From contig CAJQUW010014352.1 in NCBI GenBank assembly GCA_907163375.1, positions 62,001 through 126,000 on the forward strand: a stretch of DNA of 64,000 nucleotides. Reading direction: 5' to 3'. The notes under the pieces are model-generated. The model saw only the letters and a list, made by a program, of their open reading frames with translations. It was not told the origin of the DNA and ran no database searches. This document shows, one piece after another, positions 1 to 10,026 of the stretch (within the stretch, counting starts at the first letter, position 1; every line of letters begins with the position of its first letter). The translations under genes and the position numbers were made by a program. The stretch comes from Prostheceraeus crozeri (taxonomy: Eukaryota; Platyhelminthes; Polycladida; Euryleptidae).

Positions 1-866
1 TATTGTGTACTCGAGTGATGGACATAGATAATCCCTCTATTTTATTTACCTGTTTGATCAAGACATCAACAGTACCAGATTTAAAAAGCACAAAGCGCTC
101 ATGCATGCGATCAAGGGGAAGAAGGGTAATATTAAATTTTTTCCTGTGCCAATTTGGATATTTCTTAATCTGCGTCGCTACTTTCATGGACACTTGAACT
201 CTCAAAGGGAAGGCACCGCCTCCTTTTACTTCTGCAAATTTTGTGATAGGTAGAAAGAAACGTGATTTAAGATTCAATATCTTTTGCAGAGGTCCACTCA
301 CATAAAATCCATAGGAAATAGTAGTCGGTCTCATGTAGAGGGTAACTTTTTGTAGATTTGGATCCATTTGCCAAATCATTCATAACATTCAATAGGCGTT
401 GAATTTTCATATAATAGTATGATTGCTCTAAACGATGACGGAATGATGGGTCTGTAGGTTGTTTCCATTTCAGGGGTGAAGCATTTTTAGCAATGGGTAT
501 GTCTGTATCTGCAGTGATAATTAAAGTAGGGCCATTTACAATCTCATCAACAGCTCACTTTCCCCGACGGGTTTTTACTGTAGGAATAGAATTCCACTCT
601 GCTGCATGTTCATTCAAGTTGTAGGTATGTACTTTATCATTTCGCTCTAGTTTTGGAAAGTACAAGTCTTGATTCGTTGAAGTGCCTAATGTAATCTCTT
701 CATTTGCAATGGTTCTTATATTATTCACATAGCTCAAATCTTGCAGGGCCACTTCCTAATCACCATTTAAGTCAATCGGCTGTGTTAAATCAGTCTCAAA
801 CTCGGCAGCTGTATTTTCATATCGGTCAGGTTGAGCATTACTGGGAAACACTGCTGTAAACTCCAT
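1..866 (-). pseudogene. Polinton structural-protein fossil
   Basis: Minus-strand coding remains starting at an ATG at 866. The first residues contain FPSNAQ, then YENTA and a PIDL box followed by EVALQDLSY. I recall this as the start of a Polinton-associated family that opens with an SNA-x(n)-NT pattern and then an L-x-G-x-W-E-V-x-L box. Coding character continues to the left edge of the window. The gene is broken. A role in the virion is inferred from its neighbours, not shown by a catalytic motif. Confidence 0.45.
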
Positions 867-939
867 GTTGAAGTATCAACATAAAGCGTCGTTTGCTTAG
901 GTGTTATGTCGCATGACATAACGAACTGCTGCTTTCAAT

Positions 940-1460
940 ATATTCACAGTAGGTACTTTCTGTCGTCCTAGGAATTTGGTTAAGAGTTATTGCCCTTTCA
1001 CATAATGCACTCCCCTAAGTATGGTTGTACCGCCTTCTTTCATTTTGCGATAGTTGATACAACCAAATATGACTTGATATCTTGGTCTTCTACGTTTAAA
1101 ATCTGTAAGGGTATGAAATATTTCGCGTTATATTGATGAGCTCACACGGCAGCTATTTTTTAATTCTATTGCAATGCGACGTACAGGATTGATCAAATTG
1201 ATGTCCCCCCAGGCGATCGCTTAAAGCCATAATCTGTTAACACCATTTCCCACGCATGACCCATTCGCTGACGTAAAATCTGAAGTTTTTAAGCATGATT
1301 TTGCCAAGGATCGGCCGGAAAGAATAACATCTTCAATAGGTCTTGTTGCATGAATAGGTGATTTGATGAGACGAACTGCGTCATCTTATCCTCGTCCCGC
1401 TAATGTCACTATTACAAATGATAATATGATGATCAATCTTAACACGACTTCGTCCATTTC
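940..1460 (-). pseudogene. unassigned Polinton-associated coding remains
   Basis: Minus-strand translation of this stretch gives protein-like pieces (for example LIKSPIHATRPIEDVILFG) lying between the structural-protein fossil on the left and the protease on the right. I do not recognise the family. Position and strand suggest it belonged to the same Polinton. It is decayed. Confidence 0.3.
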
Positions 1461-1501
1461 TTATGAATGTTTTGCTTAAACGAGAAGACTAAGCAAACGT
1501 T

Positions 1502-1798
1502 TTGATGTGTCTAAAACTAACCATGATTGCAAAGCTCTCTTCTCAGTGTCACGTTACATGGAAGGCTCGTCGCATTACCTTTTACGATACTCATCGACAC
1601 GTTAAAGTAAGTTTATCCCCTTTTCAAATGGATAACCTCCACGATGCTTTACATATCATGCATCATCCAATGTACTATATCCCTCTAGGTGGACGTCTAT
1701 TCATTATTCGACGAGATTTCATTGCTCTTCATGATCAATATGGTGTTATACATTTTACGTGTTATACATTTTACATCCTCAAGTTGGAACAAGTATAG
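1502..1798 (+). other. unrecognised 98-codon ORF inside Polinton fossil 1
   Basis: A plus-strand open frame of 98 codons in a locus otherwise read from the minus strand. It is rich in His and aromatic residues (LHDALHIMHHPMYYIPLGG) and has no motif I can name. It may be a small Polinton gene read from the other strand or a chance ORF. No supporting promoter or terminator was seen. Confidence 0.2.
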
Positions 1799-1933
1799 AG
1801 AACGTATACATCCTCGCATCATGACTTACCTTAAACATACCAACACTCATAAGCATGAATGTGACAAGTGAACAATGCCTTCTTATCTCTACTTATTCAT
1901 GTCTGTTGACTAAATACAACATATTCAATCACA

Positions 1934-2434
1934 TCATCTACTTTTCCATTGAAGTATAACAAAGAAAACAAATTTATAAAAGTTTTTATAAAAGTTACGA
2001 ATGCGCTTTTCATTGACAAGGGTATCATGTGAAAAATGTTTACAAATGTCATGTAAAGTGTCATAATGTAGTCGTTGTATTACAAAGTAGAGGGCATATG
2101 CTCCACATGTTGAAGACAAGGGATGTTGATAGGCCAAAGCATTGCGAATCCATTTTCGTGAATGTCGGTTCATGAAAGGTGTGACATAATCACAGTTTGG
2201 TAAGGCCAATGAATCAAAGATTTCACCGCAATAGTTTTTATCAATAAACAAAACTTTCCAGTGTTTGCCGGGTAAGTGTGCTGTATCAGTATTCATGATA
2301 ATGAATGAGGGTGGTGTTGGTAAAACTGTGGGCATATTATTAATGGAAAACACACCTCCAAATGCTGCAACAGTGCGTTCATCACCATGTTCTTGAACGA
2401 CTCTCTCTAGGTCTGCATCAGATAACCAACTCAT
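1934..2434 (-). CDS. PRO: Polinton adenain-like cysteine protease (fossil copy 1)
   Basis: A 166-residue open frame of the C5/adenain-type (Ulp1-like) protease that matures capsid proteins in Polintons and adenoviruses. The expected order is visible: catalytic His in GKHWKVLFID near residue 58, an acidic residue in EIFDSL near residue 73, and the Cys in STCGAYALYF near residue 110, followed by Gly as in the family. Length is normal for Polinton PRO. It abuts the capsid remains at 2434, which fits Polinton gene packing. This ORF looks whole although the surrounding element is broken. Confidence 0.82.
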   Translation of the reverse strand: MSWLSDADLERVVQEHGDERTVAAFGGVFSINNMPTVLPTPPSFIIMNTDTAHLPGKHWKVLFIDKNYCGEIFDSLALPNCDYVTPFMNRHSRKWIRNALAYQHPLSSTCGAYALYFVIQRLHYDTLHDICKHFSHDTLVNEKRIRNFYKNFYKFVFFVILQWKSR

Positions 2435-2828
2435 TAACTTGTATAAGGAGCGGAAACGTCACGTAGCCTGTTAATTCGAATAGTGGAATCGAACACAGCA
2501 TAGATGAGTACATTGACTGTTTTCGTCAAATCTTTTTCAAAGAAGAATTCTAGTTTAAGACCCTTCGTGGCAGTGGCCGGACGATAAGAAGCACCTGCTT
2601 CATTGTTTGCTGTCAAATCTAATGCATAAAGCGTATAACCTTTAGCAAATTCATCATAGGTCAAACCATTGGTGTCATCAGTATTCCAGTATTTAAAGGT
2701 CTCCATAGTATTTTGATATGAGCGAGAATAATGTCCATTAGCAAAGTCTGGGCAAAAAGGAGTACCAGAAAGCCAGCTCCATGACTAGCATAGGAGGGGG
2801 CAGAATAAAACGTAGCAGTTTGATCCAT
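2434..2828 (-). pseudogene. MCP: Polinton major capsid protein, C-terminal fossil
   Basis: The minus-strand ORF contains YDEFAKGYTLYALDLTANN and ends LRDVSAPYTS. It lines up with the C-terminal part of the capsid gene of the second Polinton (24203-25536): both have a G-x(n)-LY-x(n)-F/L-DL-x-A strand, then a K/E-x(n)-V strand pair, then a final R-rich strand. This is the second jelly roll of a double-jelly-roll major capsid protein. The remaining upstream capsid coding was not found here. The copy is broken. Confidence 0.6.
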
Positions 2829-3032
2829 AGGTATTTATTTATTTATATTTACACAATTCATTACTTTGCTTAGGAACGTTGACTAACACGATAAGGGTCC
2901 GAATGACGAATCCAACTGTTCATTGAATTTGGATAGTCAGCCCATTTCACCAGGCTCCACTTTTCCCCTTGTTGCATTTGGTGACGAAGTATCTTTTCAA
3001 CCATGTAGTCATCCTCTTCTTTGTGATGGGCG

Positions 3033-3936
3033 TCATCTCATGACGATAAAACTCCCTTCAATCTCTTTACCATGATAATCACGAAGCTTGTAGGTAGTGG
3101 GCTTGAATTTCTTGTTAACCTCAGAGACAGTAAATATTTCTTCCGTCCAATTGGGAAGATATCCTTTCGCAAACACGCTTTTCACCTTGGAAATACGAAC
3201 TTTATCACCAACCTGAATGTCACGTTTACCTTGTGATGGTTGCTTGCGTTTAGCATTGATTTCACGGATTGTATCCACCATGTCTGGAGTTATGTCAGCA
3301 GGTTTGTGACCAATCATACGATGAACAGAATGATTGTAAGCGTGTACAGTATCTTGTAATACATCTGTCCACTTTTGTGTTACTTTTGCAGTGAAATAGC
3401 GCCATAGGCGAGTTTTCAGTGTACGGTTAAAGCGCTCGACCACTGCAGCCTTGTATGCACTTTTCACACTAAACAGCTCAATGTTGTGTTCGCGAAATAA
3501 AGCACGCACATGTCTGTTTTCAAACTCTTTCCCTTGATCAGTCTGAATACGTGTGGGAATGCGTCGTTCACTAAAAAATATTTTGGAAAGCCTCGGCCAC
3601 TTCTTCACCACGCTTTGTCTTGAGTGGTTGAACCCAAGCATTACGAGAAAATAAGTCAATGACAGTTAGGAGAAAGCAATAGCCTTTATTCTTTTTAGCT
3701 AATAAAGAAACATCAGCCAAATCTGCTTGCCATTGTTCATCAATATCATGAACGATATAAGAACGGGTAGGATAACGTTTTCGAGCTTGTGTATGCAATG
3801 TATATGCAGGTTGAGCTTTTAACCATCTCTTCACTTGTTTCTGTGAATAACCACTTGCTTGTGACAACTTTTTCACTGAAGCATAACCTGCATAATGCTT
3901 GGGGTTATAGTAAATTGATTTCAGATGTTCATCCAT
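3033..3936 (-). pseudogene. INT: Polinton retroviral-type integrase fossil
   Basis: Minus-strand remains of an rve-fold DDE integrase of the Polinton type. An N-terminal part contains VHDIDEQWQADLADV (first Asp), VIDLFSRNAWVQPL, then RIQTDQGKEF (second Asp) and AAVVERFNRTLKTRLW (Glu). A chromo/SH3-like tail follows (VGDKVRISK, WTEEIFTVSEV). It catalysed insertion of the element with a 6-bp target duplication in its family. The gene is broken, with about one interruption. Its order relative to the ATPase (4869-5418) and protease (1934-2434), all on the minus strand, is Polinton-like. Confidence 0.85.
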
Positions 3937-4223
3937 CGTCTATTAAGAGGGATTGTTTATTTGCCTCAAAGTATCAGTCTTTTTCTCCGCTAGGGTTTGC
4001 GTTTGTGTTTGAGTCCTGCTTTTGCTACTTTTTTGAGCCGTCTTGTATGAATCACTTTTACAACATGTACTTAAGCAGTTCAATGACACATGAATGTTTG
4101 GCAACTCTGAACATGGGATGCAACATAGCTTCTTCATTAAAAGTCTGTGATAAAATCAAATGATGGATAACGTGTTGAAAGTTTTGGTATACGCTTCGGT
4201 AACTTCTCGGGTGTTTTCAAAGT

Positions 4224-4721
4224 TTACTTGATTCTCTTTTTAGGTCTCTCTACACATTGCAACTTTCTCTTCCTAGGTGTGGATACATTTTCCATTTCCT
4301 GTAAGGTATCACGTCCAAGAATTGCCTTTGGAACATTGCATTTCTTCATATTTTTTAAAAAGAACTCCCATCCTGTAGGTGTAAAGTGACGACGACGATC
4401 ACGAACAGCATGATTAATTAAATCTTCCACTGTTGAGTCCCTAATGACTGCACCATCATCATCTACCACTTCACCTTGTTGTGTGATTTTCAAGTTGGGT
4501 TCGAGACTTCGATATAAGCTCAATGCGTGATTGCGATAGGGTTTGGGTGAACCAAGCGAAAGATCATTGCGAATTTTTTCTTTTAATTGTTTCATTTCGT
4601 CTAAAGTAGAACTCTGCTTTATCAAACGATCATATGGATTTTTACTTTGTACAGCTTCTTGTTCATATTGCTGATTAAGTTGTGACATATGATTTGCCCA
4701 AGGTTGATGAATACTCTGCAT
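4224..4721 (-). CDS. conserved Polinton protein of unknown function (fossil copy 1)
   Basis: A 165-codon open frame between the integrase and ATPase remains. It is hydrophilic, with a helical N-terminal half (NQQYEQEAVQSKNPYDRLIK), a central STVEDLINHAV segment, and a basic C-terminus ending KRKLQCVERPKKRIK that resembles a nuclear localisation signal. A V-E-D-L-I box is also present in the 296-residue protein of the second Polinton (35278-36168), but similarity beyond that is too weak to claim homology. A core or DNA-binding virion role is a guess. Confidence 0.45.
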   Translation of the reverse strand: MQSIHQPWANHMSQLNQQYEQEAVQSKNPYDRLIKQSSTLDEMKQLKEKIRNDLSLGSPKPYRNHALSLYRSLEPNLKITQQGEVVDDDGAVIRDSTVEDLINHAVRDRRRHFTPTGWEFFLKNMKKCNVPKAILGRDTLQEMENVSTPRKRKLQCVERPKKRIK

Positions 4722-4868
4722 TGTAGTCAGATGTATATATTCTTCTTGTGGAATTTACAATCATGCGTTGAAAACAACTCATAACAATTTATATATTATC
4801 ATGGGTTTCTCAAAGAGATGACTGCGTAAGCGATAATTTTCAGGACACTACTGGGTAAAGTCCAAAAA

Positions 4869-5418
4869 TTAATAATTATAGGGTTTTTCCGTAGAAGCCT
4901 CAAATACTTCAATCAATGCTTTTGACTTGCGAGGAAGAACTTGTCGAGATAGGAATTCAACTTGACTTTTATCGCGAGGATTTTTAAAGATGATGTAGTA
5001 ATGCGTGTTTAGATTCGAGTCCGTGCTTCCTTTCCACTTGGAAAAAGATTTTGCATAATAAAAATGATAAAGCATGGTTTGTGATGAGCAGCCTTGGTAA
5101 ACATAGCAGTTACTTCTTGTGAGTTCTTATTCTCATTAAGTAAATCATCAAGAATGATAATATCATAGGGTTTTATATCAGCAGTGCTGATAATCCCCGG
5201 TTGAACCAAGTAACCCTACCAACCAATTCTCGATGTAAGTTATGTTGATAAATTCCATAGCACCAAACAACGCGATTAGGTATGCAGTGAAAAATCTCAC
5301 TACGGCGCTCCAACAATTGCAGTGTTAAATGTGTCTTCCCACTATGAGAGAGTCCTAAGATACGAATAGTGCGATTACAGCGTAAACGGAAATCCATGTT
5401 GATTTTGGTGAAAACCAT
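4869..5418 (-). pseudogene. ATP: Polinton packaging ATPase fossil (FtsK/HerA type)
   Basis: Minus-strand remains of the genome-packaging ATPase. A Walker A sequence GLSHSGKT follows RTIRI, and a Walker B-like IIILDDLLNE follows later, then FIIFIMQNLF and a C-terminal piece with FLSRQVLP. These match the order in the A32/FtsK-HerA packaging ATPases of Polintons. The frame is broken in two or three places. It sits between the conserved protein at 4224 and the small hydrophobic protein at 5431. Confidence 0.75.
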
Positions 5419-5430
5419 TTAACTTTGTAT

Positions 5431-5637
5431 CTATCCATTAATGGCTTTATTTGCGAGAGCACCAGCTAATCCTCCCAAAGCAGGACCGGCAGCTGCCATG
5501 ATGATAGGTGCTAAAAGTGGTAAGAAGCCACCACGTTGTGATAATAGTTTGCGCTTTGTAGGAATTGATGTTTTTGGATTGCTCAAGGTGCGAAGAACTT
5601 TACCATGTCTGGATTGAGACAGAATTTTTGTTTGCAT
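5431..5637 (-). CDS. small basic-hydrophobic virion-like protein (Polinton 1)
   Basis: A 68-codon frame with a basic N-terminal half (KILSQSRHGKVLRTL, IPTKRKLLSQRGG) followed by a Gly/Ala/Pro-rich hydrophobic stretch (FLPLLAPIIMAAAGPALGG). The same layout, basic stretch then GG-I/F-LPL and a small-residue hydrophobic helix, occurs in the 160-residue protein at 23532-24014 in the second Polinton. It resembles the small core/minor-capsid (pX-like) proteins reported from adenovirus-related elements. That assignment rests on layout only. Confidence 0.5.
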   Translation of the reverse strand: MQTKILSQSRHGKVLRTLSNPKTSIPTKRKLLSQRGGFLPLLAPIIMAAAGPALGGLAGALANKAING

Positions 5638-5720
5638 TTGATTGACACTTTTGTCTGCGTGAACGATGAGATGAACGACGTCTAGCCATTTCTACAGGTG
5701 GATGTTTGAGTGTTCTTTGC

Positions 5721-6315
5721 TTAAACACGACAGCAGCGTCGAAACATCACCGTCGTAAACGCAATGAAATAGAGGAAGACATTGAGTACAGCACTAGTAA
5801 AAAGCAATACGCAGAGAACAACCACAGTACCAGTAGGACAATCAGAAGCAGATACATGTGTGGGTAGCTGTAATGTATCATTCAGTGAGGTACTATAGTT
5901 CAATGGAAACAGTTCAGCTGTGTCGTTTGCTGATATGTTATGAGCCAGACATGAACAATCTGTTTGTATGATGATGCTGGTAAAGTTTAATGCCTTTGCA
6001 TCAATTGTGCTTAAGTGGAAAAGGCTTCCCATAAGCAACGTGTAGAATACATTACTCCAAGCAAGGTAATGAAAGAAGACCATGATGTAGCAGTGATGAA
6101 AGTGTATTCGTAAACTGATTTGGTTTAAAATTATAAGATAGCATATAGTCAACATCTTCACACTTTGCGTGAATGATGCTTGCATTACTCAAACGATGTA
6201 TCATCTCTCTACAATCACTGGATGATAAAAGTTTTTCCAACACAAGAATCCACTGCCTTGTATAATCATGCCTTCTCTTTTCAATGAGACGGTGATACAG
6301 TGGTGTCATGGTCAT
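5721..6315 (-). other. Polinton 1 membrane-protein-like coding remains
   Basis: Two overlapping minus-strand frames, the larger 154 codons. The larger has an N-terminal hydrophobic region, a central stretch with several N-x-S/T sites (NFT, NDT, NYS, NDT) and paired Cys, then a strong hydrophobic segment (VVVLCVLLFTSAVLNVFLY) and a short basic Cys-containing tail (MFRRCCRV). This is the layout of a small single-pass glycoprotein. I do not recognise a family. Whether it was a Polinton gene or a later arrival cannot be told from this sequence. Confidence 0.3.
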
Positions 6316-6536
6316 AGATGACTGTTTTAAATTCGACTAGGATTGCATCAACATCACTTATATACACTGACTGTTGAAATTATTTCTTGATCACAGATGG
6401 AACACAACATAGTTTCCAAAGGTACATAGCACGTACAACACATAGCAGAATGACAACATGGTAAAAAGAGAAGGGACCGTTCCCTTTTAAAACACTCAAC
6501 ACAGTTCCCTTCACATAATAATTTAAACGTCTCTTC

Positions 6537-6866
6537 TTACAATTTCTTTCTGAAGTCACTTTCATTGATAGAGCTACCTGACAAATCAGTTGCAAATGTC
6601 ACTTCTTTCTTTTTCACTCCAGATTGCACCAATTTCATCCTATTTTCACTATCATTGCATTGCAGCATGGAAAAATCCTCTATCCTTCTTCGATCCAAAT
6701 GACGATTCATAGCATGCTCATCTAGATCCATTAGTCTTTCAACTAAAGCGCCAGATTTAATCTTTTCATTTACATTTGTAACACTTTCTATAGCCTTCAA
6801 CGAATAACGAAGCTCTCTTGCTACAGACCATGAAGTTGGGAAACGAATGCAACTTTTCATCTTCAA
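6537..6866 (-). other. unrecognised 109-codon ORF at the right edge of Polinton fossil 1
   Basis: A minus-strand frame beginning MKMKSCIRF, hydrophilic, mostly helical in character, with a LMDLDEHAMNRHLDRRR stretch. No known domain was recognised. It continues the minus-strand gene string of the Polinton fossil, so it may be its last gene. No inverted repeat was found between here and 7100 to mark the end of the element. Confidence 0.25.
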
Positions 6867-7159
6867 AATAATTTCAAATAAAGATGAGTGTCAGGAATGG
6901 ACACTCAGTTGAATATGCTTGATATGACTTGTACACCTTTGACAGTAATGATGACTCTGTGTAATCTAATACTTTACTTTCACAAACGTGTGTCACGGTA
7001 AAACAATTTGACTACACTAACGCTTACATTTTATGACATTTGTGTTTATAAAACACTATGATCAAACTTTTCTAACTATACATCAACCTGTGCGGCAGTA
7101 AAACACTTTTGTACAACTTGATACACTTTCTGACGACGTTTACAAGAGCTTGTTCACTA
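6867..7159. other. spacer without recognised genes
   Basis: AT-rich sequence with no ORF or repeat that I can support. The right end of the first Polinton fossil may lie here but leaves no clear inverted repeat. Confidence 0.4.
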
Positions 7160-7301
7160 CTAAAGAGAGAAGTCTGGTGTGTTACATGTGGTGCAAGGGT
7201 GGCCTCCCATTTCATTCCATTCATCATTTATTCTTCCCCTTTGCATTCCATATCCAAAGATATGTGGCGGGCTTGGGACCGCTTTAGCTGCATTAGAAGG
7301 T

Positions 7302-7374
7302 TGGCCCTTAAAATAACCCATGGGTCGTTCTCCGTCCACCGACACTCCTCTCTTCATCAACTATTGCAAAAACT
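7302..7374 (-). CDS. possible terminal exon of the coiled-coil gene
   Basis: On the minus strand a strong acceptor (pyrimidine tract CTATTCTTTTTCTTTCAG) ends at 7375, 61 nt after a good donor at 7436. Using the AG two bases further on continues the upstream frame for about 22 codons (IFAIVDEERSVGG and so on) to a stop near 7302. The AG choice is uncertain, so the exon start could be 7374 or 7372. No polyadenylation signal was identified. Confidence 0.4.
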
Positions 7375-7436
7375 CTGAAAGAAAAAGAATAGGAGATTAG
7401 AGGCGGTCAGGAAATGATCATGTTGAAGTAACTTAC

Positions 7437-8226
7437 TGGGAACTTTCTTCCGAATTTTTCGGACGACGAAGTCCTCAAGCTGCCCGGTAATATCCATACT
7501 CATGTGGAGACATCGGACAGCGTCGCCCTCGTAGCACTCTTGCGTCTCATTTGGGTTGCTTGTAATGGAAGGGGATCCGCATACATTATTTTCAAAGAGG
7601 GGAAGATGAACGCGATACACTCTCTTCCTCTTCACTCTTCTCTCAACCTCTCGCAACTTTTCCACTTCACTCCCCAACTGTCTGCTAATCACCTTCGTCT
7701 CTTCCACTTCCTTCACCACACCTCGCATCCGCTCCACCTCATTCTTCTCACGCATCAACTCCGACTCTAAGTCCTCAACCGCCTTCACTCGCTTCATCAT
7801 ATCACTCCTTTCCTTCAACCACTCCTGATCCTTCACTCTCATCTCCAACTCCTCTCTCATCACCTTCATACCCTCAACCTTAGCCTTCAGCTCTTCATTC
7901 TTCTTCAAAACGTTTCTATTCACACTTTCCATACCCATCATACGATCCTTCAACCTTACAAACACCCCTGTATCATGCACCTCTTTCCTAGGCGATGATG
8001 TTGCTACAGGCTCAACAACTTCCTCCCTGTCTTTCTTTTTCTGCGCGTCCCACTCTTCCTTCAAATCCGCTATATCCCCAAACAAATCTTCCATCGCCGC
8101 ATCCAAATCAACCTCATCGGTCTTTTTAATTTCCGCTCTCAACTCCACTTCCTCACTCGTATCCTCATCACTCTTCTCAGCCATCCCCTTCGCAATCAAA
8201 GTTACATCCTTATCATTCTCCTCCAT
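7437..8226 (-). CDS. coiled-coil protein exon, host-like, function unknown
   Basis: Long minus-strand open frame starting at the ATG at 8226 (MEENDKDV). Residues 1-100 are very acidic (SDEDTSEEVELRAEIKK); residues about 100-205 are heptad-like with many Leu, Val, Glu and Lys (LKKNEELKAKVEGMKVMREEL), ending in a basic RRVKRKRVYRV patch; then a short segment with CHLHMS-type sequence leads to a donor CCCA|GTAAGT at 7437/7436. Very GA-rich coding, unlike the AT-rich Polinton to the left. No enzyme motif. It could be a host scaffold-type protein or the first ORF of an unrecognised transposon. The 80-codon Cys-rich frame at 8248-8490 lies just upstream in another frame. Confidence 0.5.
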
Positions 8227-8247
8227 TGCCAACAATATTCCCTCAAA

Positions 8248-8490
8248 CTACGACTTAAACCCCTTCTCTCCGATGTTCCAACTCTCACACTGCAAATGCG
8301 CCTTCATAAATTCTGCCTCATCCCCCATCGCACATATCCGACAAGACACACACAACCTCAACATCACTTTCCTCTCATGGCCTATCGTCCCCTCTTTAGC
8401 TTTTAAATGTTTCTTAAGATCGTTGCCTCGTGCAATACGGCCACAGGTGCATTTTCCAACCAGCATTCTAGCATTACACTGCTTAGTCAT
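8248..8490 (-). CDS. short Cys/His-rich (zinc-finger-like) ORF
   Basis: An 80-codon minus-strand frame with repeated Cys and His: CNARMLVGKCTCGRIARG, then HLKAKEGTIGHE, then LCVSCRICAMG and AHLQCESW. The spacing suggests two small zinc-binding modules, though it does not fit a named finger exactly. A good acceptor (CTATCTTTACAG) sits just upstream of the ATG, so this may begin an internal exon. It stops 22 nt before the ATG of the coiled-coil frame and is in a different frame. The pair could be a bicistronic message or parts of one gene with unseen splicing. Confidence 0.4.
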   Translation of the reverse strand: MTKQCNARMLVGKCTCGRIARGNDLKKHLKAKEGTIGHERKVMLRLCVSCRICAMGDEAEFMKAHLQCESWNIGEKGFKS

Positions 8491-8690
8491 GATAATTCTG
8501 TAAAGATAGAGTAAAATTTGATAGCAAGTGTTTATAGGATGCTAATTGCTGATATGCATTGAAAGACTAAGTCATCAAACATTTGATAGCAAACGTTGGA
8601 ATAAAATCGTCAACCAAATTTAAAGAGTATGATTCCTAGCTTTGTCCTAAATCCCAAAGTTTGATAGCAAACCTTGTCAGAGCACTCACC

Positions 8691-8834
8691 GTTCGTCTTG
8701 CAACTTGAAACAGGAGTGAAGACTAGAGAAACGTCGCGGTTTATATACCCAGCGAGCACAAAGCCATGATTCAGACCTTCCTTATTTGGCCGTGCTTTTG
8801 ACTTGACAACAGCAGTTTTACCATGTATGGGCAT
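8691..8834 (-). CDS. possible upstream exon (weak)
   Basis: A minus-strand frame starting MPIHGKTAVVKSKARPNK runs into a donor-like ACG|GTGAGTGC at 8691/8690, and an acceptor lies at about 8502, giving an intron near 190 nt. The phases do not join cleanly to the 80-codon frame downstream, so this may be 5' untranslated or a chance ORF. Confidence 0.2.
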
Positions 8835-9903
8835 CGGCAGTCACCGTGCTTTCCGTTACCAACTCCCAACACAAAGACGGGTTACCCTATGACGCGAAAA
8901 GGTTTGACGTCAATGCCTGCAGTAACCATCTACTTTTTACCAAGTTACAATGACAAACGATAGACGTTGCCAACCCTGAGTTACTGAGGCTAGACGAGAT
9001 TTCACAAAGGCCTGATAGCAAGCCAGCAACCGTTTGGGTGTCAAGCTCTTGAATCCGTTACAGACATTACTCAAAGGGGATCTTATCCCAGCTCCAAAGC
9101 CTCGACCCACAAATCCAACCTCGGGCGGACAGAGCGTGCGTCATGGCACTGTGTTGGTATCCGGGCCCCGATTTTGACATAGAAATCGGTGGAGTTATTT
9201 ACAAGAGGAAACATCCCAAGTCGTTGCTTTGATCAGCTTGATAGCAAGCCGTAGAGAGGGATAGCAACTTCACAAGCGTTTTGCAATGGAGATGTTTAGA
9301 GGCCACCCATGACAAGATAACTTAGACTCAACCGATTGGCGTTCAAAGTGCTACGTTGAGAACTGTGTCAAATGCCCAACATGAGACATGAGTTGCCCCA
9401 GCGGTTACGGTCTAAAATATGACACACTCCCTTGCCACACTTCTCACTACCGCATCATCCGCCGTCCGAAAGGAACACCCTGTCAGTGGAATATTACGGC
9501 AAAACTCTCAACTACGGCAAACTCTCTAACGGCAAACTTTTGCTGGAAACATCTTTCCTAACCCAAAATTTCACGTAGATTCCGAATCTGGCCTCCGCCT
9601 TCCCATCCGAGCCCTCCTTCATGACGAAAAACGACTTTTCTCATCCCAAAACCACCAACACCTGCCCTTTTCCAACTCTATCCTGCCCACATTCCTATCA
9701 CCTTCCTTCTCATCCGTTGCCTCACAGTTCCTCCTTCTTTCCTTCCAGAGGGGGGGTAAGGAACAGTTTCTTCCTCTCGGACCTATTCCTCCCAGCACAT
9801 CCTTGGCGCTCTCCCTCACCTTCCTTCCAGAGGGGGGGATGACTCATCGTTGCACATTTTGGACTTGCGCCTGCCACGGGGTTACTACTCACTTTCTCCT
9901 TTA
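8835..9903. repeat. gene-free stretch with scattered TGATAGCAA motif and a duplicated G7 segment
   Basis: No convincing gene. The 9-mer TGATAGCAA (or GATAGCAA) recurs near 8520, 8585, 8660, 9011, 9240 and 9260, mostly followed by (A/G)C. Between 9730 and 9840 the phrase CCTTCCTTCCAGAGGGGGGG occurs twice about 90 bp apart. The pyrimidine-rich plus strand gives long but meaningless ORFs on both strands. Confidence 0.4.
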
Positions 9904-10026
9904 TTGACCGATAGTAAGTTAAAAGAAGTACATGCATTTACAATAAATTATTGTTTATTATTTATTCTTGTACATTATACAATTAATTATTTTATATACT
10001 TATTTTAACTTACTATCGGTCAATAA
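9904..10026. mobile_element. palindromic MITE-like element, copy 1
   Basis: About 120 bp bounded by an inverted repeat: TATTGACCGATAGTAAGTTA on the left and its complement on the right (TAACTTACTATCGGTCAATA), with an AT-rich centre. Two related palindromes occur at about 40745-40862 and 53822-53941, each next to the same flanking sequence, so here it is part of a larger repeat called family X below. No ORF of its own. Confidence 0.6.

Larger units (their letters stand above)
1..6866 (-). mobile_element. Polinton/Maverick fossil no. 1 (partial, old)
   Basis: A run of minus-strand gene remains matches the Polinton gene set: an adenain-like protease, a capsid C-terminal piece, an rve-type integrase, an FtsK/HerA-type packaging ATPase and small virion-like proteins. 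No protein-primed polymerase is seen, and the left end lies outside the window. No terminal repeat could be recognised on the right, so 6866 is only the last plausible ORF edge. The copy is clearly broken in many places (perhaps ten or more) and looks older than the second Polinton at 18495-37663. Its proteins are diverged from those of that element, and its base composition is less AT-rich, so the two belong to different lineages. Confidence 0.85.

Noticed and set aside
3-197. 64-codon plus-strand ORF at the left edge
   Set aside because: It is the antisense of Polinton structural-protein remains and has no domain.
9621-9937. Overlapping ORFs on both strands of a pyrimidine-rich stretch
   Set aside because: Open only because of biased composition and the duplicated G7 segment; no domain or splice context.
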